From Monoraphidium neglectum (lineage: Eukaryota > Chlorophyta > Chlorophyceae > Sphaeropleales > Selenastraceae), in assembly GCF_000611645.1 (NCBI RefSeq), contig NW_014013071.1, positions 1 to 24,422 on the forward strand: DNA of 24,422 nucleotides, written 5' to 3'. Below are positions 1-8,913 of the stretch, one piece after another (position 1 is the first letter of the stretch; every line of letters starts with the position of its first letter). A program made the position numbers and the translations under genes. The notes beneath the pieces are model-generated. The model was not told the DNA's origin. It ran no database searches and was given only the letters and a program-made list of their open reading frames with translations.

Positions 1-2936
1 GCCCCTCCTCCGCCGCCACCAGCCCCGACAGCTGCGCCGCCACAGTCCGCAGCCCGTCCAGCAGCCCGCCGCCGCCGCTCTCGCCGCGGATCGCGGAGCG
101 CAGCAGCGCGGACTGCGCGGCGGCCATGGGGGCGGCGGGGTCGGGGGGTGCTCAAGGGGCGGGCACAGGGGGCGCGGGCGGGTGGGCCCTGGGGCCCCCA
201 CACCAAAACATTGAGGGTTGCAAGCGCGCGATCATTGGGGTGAGAAGGGGCCAAGTCAGGGCAGCATAGCCCCGCCGTCGCTGACAAAGGGCGCCGATCC
301 GAATTGAGGGGATGGCGGGTGAGAGCGAGCGGCGCCCAGGTCGGGGGCACGTGGGGCGGGACGACCGCTCGCACCCCTGGTCAGCCCCAAACGAGGCCCT
401 GCGAGGCAGCCACCGGCGGTCCCCACCGCAGGCCACCCGCGGGCCCCCACCTGTTCAAGCGAGGCCCTGCGGCTCTCCATCGACCGCAGCTGGGCGCGCA
501 GCCGGCGTTCCTCGCCTGGGGTATGTGGCGAAGGTTCGGGCAACATTGGCTCGAAGACTTGGGGGTTTCCGCCCGCAGTCGCACGCGCGCGCATGCACGC
601 ACACGCACGCACGCACACGCACGCACATACACACACGCGCGCACGCGCGAGCACACACACTTACACACACACGGGCACACGCACACAAACCACTGCCATA
701 CGCACGCCCACCTGCATATTTTGAAACACACAAAACTGCGACAATATTCACATTCACACACACACACACTCATGCTCCCCCACACACACACTCTCTCTCT
801 CTCTCTTCTATACTGTCACACACGCTCACACGCGCCCACCCGGCTCTACCGCGGCCTTGGTCACCAGCGCCACCAGCTTCTCAATGCGGGCGCGCTCCCC
901 CTCATCACCCAGGGCGTCCAGCCCCCGCAGCAGCTCCTGCAGCGCCGCCAGCCGCGCCTGCCGCGACGCTACGCAGGCAGCCAGCGCGGAGTTGCCTGCG
1001 CGGGCAATCGTTGCGCGCGGGCGGGCGGAGCGGGCTGCGGCGGGGGCCAAGGTGGAGGCCGTGACGCGGCGCGGCGCGGCGGCGCCCGTCGACGGGCCGG
1101 CGGAGCCCAGCCGCTCAGGCAGGCCGCGCAGGGCGCGGGCGCGCTGTCCCAACCAGGCGCCGACGACGTATCAGCGCGGCCGCGCTCCCCCAAAAGCCGC
1201 TCTCAAGGGCCCCTGCTCCGCACACTTTCCTGGTAGCCTCGCTGTCGGCCAGTCCGCGGCGCCTGATGCAGCAGGCCGGCCCCACCAGCCGCCTGCGGCC
1301 AGCCCCGCCCGAGCCCTGCGCCCCCGCGCACCGCACCCTTCTCACCCGCGATCCTATCCAGCAGCGCCAGCTGGGTGCCGCCGTCCCGCAGCCCCACCGC
1401 CGCATGCTGCCCGTTGGTATCCACGAGGTCCCCCGCGACCGCCCTCAGCACGCGCAGGCTGGTCGTGGCGCCGTTGACGAAGCAGCGGCTGCGCAGCAGG
1501 CGCTGCCCGGGCGGCGCGTCGGGCGGCGGCGGCGGGGCGTCGCCGACGGGGAGTGTGGTGATCTGGGGGTGGCCCGTGTTGTGGAGTGGGGGTGGTTTCA
1601 GGTGGCTGGGCTTGCAGGGTAATGGCCCTGAGGCGTTGGCATTGCGGTTCAAGGCATCGCGGTCCGCTGACATGATTTGCTGAAATGGACCACTCTGGGG
1701 CCGCTGTTGCAGCAAGGCGGCGTGCACGCCCGGAGGGGGTGCCACCGTGCTTGCCAATTATCAAGCGTAAGAATGCTCCCGCTGCCCTCACTGGTTTTGC
1801 AATCGCATACGTGCCCGTGCACCTGCCCATGCGCCTGCACCTGCCTATGCATACGCGCATGTGCATGTGCATGAATGCATGTATGCACGTGATGGCTTCT
1901 TGCGTTCCAAACCGAGCATATGCATACGCGCAAGCGATCAAGCACTCGCGCACCTCCCGCCGCAGCACCAGCGTCGCCGGCCCGCCGCCGTCCCCGCCCC
2001 CCGCCGGCAGCGCGCGCGCCGGCAGCCCCATCGCCGCGCCCGTCGCCGCCACGCGCCGCGCCGCCGCTGGCGACAGCAGGATTGTTCCTTCCACCACCGC
2101 TGACGTCGCGGGCGCCCGCACGCACTCGGGGGGCGCGGGGTTGCCGAGCAGCTGCCCGAGGGCCTCGATTAGTACAGACTTGCCAGACCCCGACTCGCCG
2201 GTGATGGCGTTGAGGCCGGGTGTGAACTTCACGGTCTGTTTTGAGACCAGCGCAAAGTCCTGGATTCGAAGCTCCTGAGGTGGGTCCCGGATCAGGGTTT
2301 AAGCGGCGGTTTGGTGTGGGAGTTTGGGCGATGAGTGCAGCCTTGCGAGATGGGGGCGGCGCCAGGCGGCTTGGTGGCGGCGGTGAGGGAAGCGCCCGAG
2401 CAGATGCCGGGGCGAGCCGGCGGGGTAGCAGGCCCCGGGGCAGCGCAGTGGGGGCAAGAGTGCAAGAAGGAGACGTTTGGGGTGGGGTGGGGCCAGCCTA
2501 GTGTTTGGGCAACTCAGGCATGACGGTCTGGCGCGCCAGAGTGGTTGGGTTGTGCTTCATAGGCCCGCGCACGGAGACGTCGGTGTATGTGAGGGCGGTT
2601 ACCCTAGCCGGCTGCGCACGCGAGTGTGTGGGGGGCGTCCCGCAAGCAGCACACCTGCAGATAGGTGACCTGATGTGCCGGTGCTGCACCGCCGCTGGGA
2701 TCGGGGCCTGAGGGCGTGCAGGCGTGCCCCACGGCCCCCGCCTCCTGCCGCTGCTGCCACGCCGGTTGCGTGTCCGTGGCAACGACGGCGCAGACGTGCG
2801 GCGCGCGGCGGGCGGCGGCGGTGTAGGGGTGCGTCTGCCTGGCGGGCCGCGAATTGCATGGGGCGCCGAAACGCTGCTGGAGGGACGGCGTGCGTCGTCG
2901 CGCACCGCCCAGCGGTGCTTGCGCGCTAATCATCAT
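1..2936 (-). CDS. recN: RecN-like DNA repair ATPase, probably organelle-targeted (partial, 3' end off the left edge)
   Basis: Predicted SMC-like ATPase of the RecN family, which in bacteria acts in double-strand break repair; nuclear-encoded algal copies are presumably organellar. Proposed exons on the minus strand: 2936–2670, 2274–1954, 1562–1332, 1143–840, 515–451 and 112 to beyond 1. The second exon opens with ELRIQDFALV followed by the Walker A segment PGLNAITGESGSGKS, typical of the RecN N-terminus. The third contains RSRCFVNG and DTNGQHAAVGL, matching the conserved FVNG...D.HGQHE region. The 515–451 exon (EERRLRAQLRSME) and the 112–1 exon fit the start of the RecN coiled coil. Exon 1 (89 aa, starts MMISAQAP) is rich in Arg, Ala and Ser with few acidic residues, as in a transit peptide, and joins in phase. 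The junction between exons three and four is the least certain. The Walker B part must lie left of the window. Confidence 0.83.
575..812. repeat. (CA)n-rich microsatellite with a (CT)n block inside a recN intron
   Basis: A stretch of alternating CA/CG/CACG units passes into CTCTCTCT near 790–806. It lies wholly inside the predicted recN intron 839–516. The transcript of that gene would carry the GU-rich complement. Open frames across it are an effect of the repeat, not genes. Confidence 0.9.
1795..1935. repeat. Alternating purine–pyrimidine ATGCAT/GTGCAT tract in a recN intron
   Basis: The sequence is dense in GCATAC, TGCATG and ATGCAT steps, nearly strictly alternating purine and pyrimidine. 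It lies inside the recN intron 1953–1563. Such tracts are prone to Z-DNA or cruciform structure; no coding role is seen. Confidence 0.6.
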
Positions 2937-3352
2937 ATCAAAGCGTAACAATCTGCGCTGAGTAAGGTTCCACTCCCCGGATGATTGCTTGCTCGTTTGG
3001 GAAAGAGCTTCGCAGATCTGTGGCGAGATGATCAGGCGGGACAGCTGCACACTCGTGTTGATCAAAGTATAACGCAAGGCACCGAGCATCAGAATGCATG
3101 CCGCACTCGTCTGCCAAGTATAAGAGCGTGTCAAGTCACTCTATCGGGTTCCGATCTGCAGTCAATAAAAAGCGGCATTTTTATCTGTGGGGTATCTTCT
3201 ACTTCAAGCTTGCGTGGCCGATTTGCTGCTTTCTCGAATGCTACGAATGCGGTGCAGCTGACCAGCAGCGCTAGTGACGCCCGCGGCAAGTGCCAGCACA
3301 GAGGCGGTGCGCCCTACAGCGGCGCAAACGCCGCTCTCCCATCGTCTGCCAG
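2937..3352. promoter_or_regulatory. Divergent promoter region between recN and the DTW gene
   Basis: These 416 bases separate the predicted start codons of recN (minus) and the DTW gene (plus). The region is visibly more AT-rich than the flanking exons. It contains the inverted element ATAAAAA-GCGGCA-TTTTTAT at 3165–3184, which offers an A/T-rich TATA-like box on either strand, about 170 bases from one ATG and 230 from the other. No further gene is seen here. Promoter function is inferred from position. Confidence 0.5.
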
Positions 3353-4341
3353 ATGGCGACTTCAGACACAGCGCCTGACCCACCTGAGCCCCAAAGAGAG
3401 CCCGCGCCGCAGCCGCTGAAACGCTGCACCTGCGGCCGCTGCGGCCGCCCGGCAAGGGCCTGCCTGTGCGACGCGCTTCCGCCGCGGCCGCTGGCGACGG
3501 CGGGGCGCGTGGTCGTCCTGCAGCACCCCAACGAGGCGAAGCGGCGGCTGAGCACCGCCGCGCTGCTGCGCCTGTGCCTAGGGCGGTTCCTGCTGCTGCG
3601 CGGCCGCAGGGTGCGCCGCGTCGCCGGGTGTCGGGCGCGCCGCCTCAATCAACAGAGCGTACGTGCGGCTTTTGGAAAGCACGCAGATCTCGCGCTTCGC
3701 ATCACTGCGCATAGTCCTGTCAACCCTGGGCCGCCCGTTATCACCATGCAGCACCTGCAACAAGCAACGCTTACCTAACCGCCTCCCGCCCGCCGCCGAT
3801 CCGCCCGCAGCCCGCCGACCGCCGACCGCCGACCGCCGCCCGTCGCTTGCCCCCCGCAGGCCAGCAGGAGCCCAGAGCTACTGGAGCTGCTGGCTCGCGC
3901 AGAGGGCAGCGGCACCCCGTTCTTCGTGCTGTTTCCCGGGCCAGGTGGGCGCGCGACACAGGGCTCCGCCGGGGCGAGCATGCGGGCCCTGGCGCGTGCG
4001 CGGGCGCGCTGACGTGTCTGGTTGGCAAACCACCTGCTGGTCTTAATACTGTGTTGAACAATAACAACACATCATTGGAAAACTTCGTATTTCCTGGATC
4101 CTCATCTTGTATCATACCTGCAGATGCTGTTGACATCAGGTCTGCGGCTCACGAGGCAGCCCTGGCCGCCCGCCACCGGCGGGGGCGGATCCAGGCTGTC
4201 TCGGCACCACAGGCAGCCGAGGGCAGGCCGTGGAGTGGGCAAAGTGCACCAGAGACGATGCTGGCCGCCTCAGCGGACGCCGCACCCTTGTCCGGTGACA
4301 AAGGTTGCGGCAGCAGCAGCAGCAGCAGCAGAAGTAACGGC

Positions 4342-4387
<46 letters not shown>

Positions 4388-5457
4388 ACCGCGGCAGCGG
4401 CCGCAGCACAGCCGCAGGCGAAGAACACTCACAACCGGCGTCTGCGCTCGCGCCTGCGCGGCACAAGCTTCTGGAAGGGCCTGAGTCGACACCAGGGCGG
4501 GAGCCAGCAGCGAGACCAGCGGGGTCAACACGGGAGGAACCAGCCGCAGGGGAGGGAGCTCTTGCCACGAGGGCACCAGCGGCAGGGCAGCAGCCAAAAG
4601 CAGGGGAGGAGGACAATCTGCCTGAGCCAGCATACATCCTATTGGCTATAGACGGCACCTGGCGCGAAGCCTGCGAGATGTTCAAGGCGTCGCGGCAGGC
4701 GCTCTTCGCGCCGGCCAGGGGCGGAGCAGCGCTGCAGGTGCAGCTGCCGCCGGCCGGCGGCGGCGCCGCAGGCGATGGCGGCAGTCGCGGCGGCGGCGGT
4801 GGCAGGGGCGGGGGCGTTCCTGGCGGCGCCGCCACGGGAGGCGGCGGCGCCATTGGGGGCACCACCGGCGGCAGCTGCAGCGGCGGCGGCGCGTCCGGAT
4901 GCGAGCAGTCAGATCGAACGCAGGGCAGCGGCGGCACCTCGGGGACCTGTGGGGCGGGCATGGGCGCTGGTGGCGAGGGCGGCGGCGCGCCAGCAGGCCC
5001 CGCTTACAAGCTGCGGACGGAGCCATGGGAGGGCGCCATGACGTCATTCGAGGCCATAGCGCGCGTGGTTGCAATCCTGGAAGCCGCGTTTGCCAAGGCG
5101 GAGGGGAGCGGCGACCAGCAGCTGACCAATCACAGGCCGGCCGCCGCCGCGATTGAGAGCAGCTGTGGCGACGGCGCCACTCGCTCGGGGTCAAAAGCTG
5201 CGGCGGTTCCCAGGGGCGCGGGGGGCGAGGACAGCGGGGACGCGCTTTTCGAGGCGCTCGTGGCGCCGCTGCGGCGCATGACAGAGATCCAGGCGGCGTT
5301 CGACCCGGCCGTGCGGGCGCGGCAGCAAGGGGGCGGGTACGTGGCAAAGGGCTCCAGGGCCCGGCTGGAGGCCGCGGGTGCGGCGCAGGCCGCCGCCGGC
5401 GCTGGGCCGGCAGGAGGGGGTGGCGTCGGCGGCAAGAGTAAGGTGGCAGTTGTGTAA
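3353..5457 (+). CDS. DTW-domain protein, putative tRNA-uridine aminocarboxypropyltransferase
   Basis: DTW proteins (bacterial TapT/YfiP, animal DTWD1 and DTWD2) transfer the 3-amino-3-carboxypropyl group of S-adenosylmethionine to tRNA uridines to make acp3U. Proposed exons 3353–3610, 3860–3944 and 4124–5457 join in phase to 558 aa. Visible motifs in family order are the Cys cluster C25-x-C27-x2-C30...C37-x-C39, a probable metal site; VVLQHPNEAKRRLST (about 54–68); FVLFPGPD (108–115), the usual LLYPG motif; the signature IDGTW (D291, T293, W294); and LRTEPWEGAMTSFEAIA (about 411 on), the R-x-P...T-x-EA motif. The FPGPD–DGTW spacing is about 175 residues and DGTW–RTEP about 117, both far above the usual few tens; the excess is Ser-, Ala- and Gly-rich. 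The ATG at 3353 is preferred over an upstream in-frame ATG at 3290 because the conserved part begins soon after it. DTWD1-type and DTWD2-type roles cannot be told apart here. Confidence 0.88.
4311..4384 (+). repeat. (CAG)n coding repeat, read as poly-Ser in the DTW gene
   Basis: Two CAG runs of about 7 and 13 units are separated by a short GAAGTAACGGCGG interruption. In the frame of the DTW protein they read AGC, giving two serine blocks split by RSNGG. The tract lies within the large insertion between the FPGP and DGTW motifs. Antisense Leu-rich and alternative Gln/Ala-rich frames over the same repeat are shadows. Confidence 0.95.
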
Positions 5458-6786
5458 AGCGGCTTTCGTTTAGGCCGCACAGGGCCTTGGCTTGTCCAGC
5501 GCAGCAGTGGGGTTGGCAGCCAGCACAAACTCTTGCAAGGGTGTGCTGACTTGACTTGTGTGCTGACTTGTTGGTACTTCTGCCTGCAGGCTATAAAAAT
5601 GGGCATTGGTCGGCCTGTGCTGTCCGCTAACCTCGGCACTTCAGGAATGACGGCCGGCCGGCGCCCTGCCGCTCTGTTGCGCAGGGCTGCCAGCCCGTTG
5701 CAGTGCAACAGGCTTGAAGGGGCTCTTAGGGACCCTGCATCCGCACGGACTCGCTTGATTTGCGATCCTTAAACCCTGAAACCCCAGCGTTTGGTGATTG
5801 GCTGTGATGACACGGATCAAGGAAACGTCCACAAATGACCTGCTCTCCGCCACAGGGTTGCGGCCCATTGCCAATGAATTTCACGGCGTGCCGGCGTCGA
5901 GCCCGGTCACGGAGCATCGACAAATAGCCATTCCAACACATCGTCAGGCTCTGCTGTTGCTGCTCGCCATCCGCAGGAAGCGTTGTTGTAGGGGGCCAAA
6001 AGGCTCACCCTTTGGTGCCACTGTGCAACCAACCGGCGCCCGCTGCCGGCCGTCCAGAGTTTTGCGGGCAGCTGTGAAACTGCCTCAGTGTCAGCGGAAC
6101 GGCCTGCACGGCATCTTGACAGCCGCTTGGTGGACTTCAAGAGCTGTTCGCTTTGCACTGAGGCCATTTTCTGATGGTACGGCATGATGCTGTCCTTACG
6201 GATTCACCAGTCTGGCGCCATCATGTGTGTTCTTGGCAGCAGTGTGTTCTTGGCAGCAGTAGAAGCAGCAGCAGCTGCAGTGGGGGTTGCAACAGCAGGA
6301 TGCCGGCTGTACACCGCTGGAAGACTCCTAGTAGGAACAGGTATCACCTAAATTTTGTAGGGATCTGGCAACTGGAAATTGTTTCTCCTGTCCACACGCC
6401 CACCTCTGCGATCCGAGGAAGCAGTCATCATACCGAACTTCTGGATTGCCCTCTGCAACCCTGCCTGCACCATGAAGTCGTGTCAGGGCCGTAAATTCCG
6501 CACATATGCAACTATTACAACCTCTTGATACCAACTCCACTTGCTCACAGCCGTTGATAAGGATCCGGCCGGGGGTGACCGCGAATTCTGAATGAGGGAT
6601 GGTGCGAAAGCTCCGTTTCCTTCAAAACAGGAGCGAATCACCTTCTGTACCACATTTCAATCGTTTTGAGACAGACAAATCAGCTGTCACTCTCACTCCA
6701 CCTTGCCCCGCTGTGGCCCCATTGTGTTGTCGAAACGACGGGCTAGAGGCTCCCCGACTGCAAGGAGATAAACAAAAACACTCACA
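5458..6786. other. Intergenic region with no supported gene
   Basis: About 1.3 kb lies between the DTW stop and the spherulin-like start. I see no recognisable protein motif, tRNA or convincing exon chain on either strand. Notable are a TATAAAA at 5592–5598 followed at once by an ATG opening a 57-codon frame, and an exact 17-base tandem duplication at 6226–6259. The right end presumably holds the promoter of the spherulin-like gene, but no clear TATA box is seen close to its ATG. Confidence 0.6.
6226..6259. repeat. Exact 17-bp tandem duplication
   Basis: The unit TGTGTTCTTGGCAGCAG occurs twice head to tail at 6226–6242 and 6243–6259. A short CAG-rich stretch follows. It lies in the intergenic region and no function is apparent. 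Confidence 0.9.
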
Positions 6787-7250
6787 ATGCGGCTCGCACT
6801 GCTGCTGCTGATGGGTGCTGCCGTCGCATCAGGTGCGGCCACAGCAGCGGGGCCACAGCCACATCATGCGTGTGCCAGCCCCTCGCACGACGATAATGCG
6901 ATGTTGCAGCAGGCTGGGCACTGTTCATGCCCGCAGGACAGCCCGGCACTATGTCTGGCAGTGGCGGGCGCGGATGCGGGCCGGCTTGCGCACGTCTGTC
7001 CACTGCCTGCTGGCGTTCAGCTTGGTAAGCCTTTCTGAAGCTGGTTCGCACCCCACCTCACCCTCATCCCCACCCACAGCCCAGAACAAGATGGGTCTGT
7101 GGTCGCCCCTGTACTACAAGCTCAACCCCAGCCGCGACGACGAGTATGCCAAGTGAGGCGCTCCCCCATAGAAGCCCCATTCTGCTAGCACCGCCGCCCC
7201 GAGCTCGTTCCCACCTCCGGAACACGCACCTGGGGGTCGCCCCTGGCGCG

Positions 7251-7304
<54 letters not shown>

Positions 7305-8913
7305 CACACACACACGTTCCCCCTTACACACACACACACATCCCGTCTCAACCCTGCTGTGCCCTCTTGCCCCCCGCTCCTGGCCTGCCTCCCAGGTTTA
7401 TTGACAGCGTCTCTAGCAACAAGTGCCTGGCGCGCAGCTTCCAGGGCGCGATCCTCACGGGCCCGACCTCGCGCCCGCCGCCGCTCAAAAACGTCCTCAG
7501 CCCCGGCCAGGACGCGCGCTCTGACGAGTACCAGCGGCGGTTCGACTATCTTTACAAGGCCGGCGACTGGCAGCCCTTTGGCTACATCTACACTGGTGAG
7601 GCCGCCCAGGCAGCAGCAAGGGCCCCGGCTGCTTGGAGGTTTGGGGCTTGATACCGACCATGCCTTTATCTTGATATGTGATACGTCTGCCGCATGGCGG
7701 AGGCCTGGGCACCTAAAGCCGATGATGTGTGCCGATCAAGCGAAGCAGCCGGCGGTGGCACAACAATGCATGCGGCGGGGGGGCCTCTCACCCAGGCACG
7801 CCGTCGCAAGCGCTCGCGCTCACGCCGCGCCCCACACCCCCCGCTGCCGCCACCGCCGCAGACTACGGCCGCCGCCCCCTGGACGCGGTCCTGGAGGACG
7901 TCGACCGCTGGTGCGACGCGATCAACGGCTACCGTAGGTCGGTGCGCGGCGTTTTCATCGACCAGGTCGCGGAGGACCTCACCTGCGCCCCCAAGGACAA
8001 GGTGTGCCTCAAGGACTACTATCAGAAGGTCGTCGACGCCATCCGCAGCAAGTGCAGCGTCCTCGGGGTTGGTGACGCGATGATCATGCTCAACCCGGGC
8101 CGCAGCTTCAACGAGTGCAAGTTCATGGCCGACAACAAGGTGGGCGGAGCCGGGGTGATGAACGCGCGCGGGCCGCTCGCCGCACGCTCGCCTGTCACCC
8201 TCGGCTGCCGACCGCGCGCGTCCGCCTCGCTGCCTTCCGTCACCTCGCTGCCTCGGCCCCCACAAAACGCACGCCGACCGCTTCACGGGTGACCCCTCCA
8301 AAACATTCAAACAACCATTCAAACGACCCGCCCCCCCAGATCGGCTTTGTCAACGGTTGGGAGGATACCTATGACACCTACCAGAAGTTCTCCGCCGCCA
8401 AGATGATCGACTGCCCCTGCAAGGACAAGGGCGTGCGCTGCGTCGCATCGATCCACTCCGTGCCGGAGGACATCTCCCAGAAACAGGTCGAGGCCGTCAT
8501 GACCGACATGGCCGCCAACGGGTTCAGCGCCATCTTCCTGACAGAGAACAAGCGGTGAGCGCCCGGCCGCCTCGCCGCCGCGCCCCGCGCCCGTGGCGCC
8601 GCCAGGCCGCACGCGTGACGGTCTGACCGTCCGCTGACCACCTGCAAGCGCTCGCCGGTCGCCCCCGTCCCCAGCCAGCCCCGTCGCTGCTTGAGTACGC
8701 AGCTGGCGCGGTAATATACTGTTACTGTATTACAACAGCCCTGCTGACCACCCCGCTCGCGCCCCACACTCCTTGCTCTCCCGTTCCCCCCTCAGGCCGA
8801 AGCAGTACGAGACTGTCCCTAAGATCTGGCCGCTCACAGCCCAGGCCGCCTGCAACGTGGACGCCTACGTCCCGAAAAAGCGCCACATGACGCGCCGCCT
8901 CATGAAGGCCTGA
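6787..8913 (+). CDS. Secreted spherulin-4-like (spherulation-specific family 4) protein
   Basis: Proposed exons 6787–7024, 7080–7152, 7396–7595, 7862–8139, 8340–8554 and 8796–8913 join in phase at every junction to give 373 aa. The protein starts with a clear signal peptide ([17 protein letters not shown]), so it should enter the secretory pathway. The body follows the family 4 pattern: [10 protein letters not shown] (about 85–94), [14 protein letters not shown] (about 168–180, the G-Y-V-x-T-x-Y-G-x-R segment), [13 protein letters not shown] (about 198–210), [17 protein letters not shown] (about 245–252) and [10 protein letters not shown]. The family is named from a Physarum encystment protein and is related in fold to GH114-type barrels; its activity is not firmly known. 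The usual FxDE pair appears as ID204-Q205. Residues 25–79 are Cys-containing and unlike the family. The first intron is only 55 bases, and an in-frame read-through would also be open, so the N-terminal part is less certain. Confidence 0.82.
7247..7342. repeat. (CG)n/(CA)n microsatellite in an intron of the spherulin-like gene
   Basis: GCGCGCGCGC passes into about 20 CA units, then a TACACG break and a second short CA block near 7326–7341. It is inside the intron 7153–7395. The transcript carries the CA strand, opposite to the recN intron repeat. Confidence 0.95.

Noticed and set aside
304..1236. Long plus-strand frames over the CA-rich region and the recN exons
   Set aside because: They consist of His/Thr-rich repeat translation and antisense recN; the minus strand carries the RecN motifs and consistent splice phases.
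4136..4961. Minus-strand Leu-, Cys- and Pro-rich frames of up to 270 codons opposite the DTW gene
   Set aside because: They are shadows of the CAG repeat and G/C-rich Gly codons; the plus frame carries DGTW and LRTEP motifs.
7247..7342. Regular repeat spacing checked as a possible CRISPR-like array
   Set aside because: It is a plain dinucleotide microsatellite with no repeat–spacer alternation, within a eukaryotic intron.
8705..8735. An AT-rich near-palindrome, GTAATATACTGTTACTGTATTAC
   Set aside because: It lies inside the last intron of the spherulin-like gene, the arms are imperfect and no function is implied.
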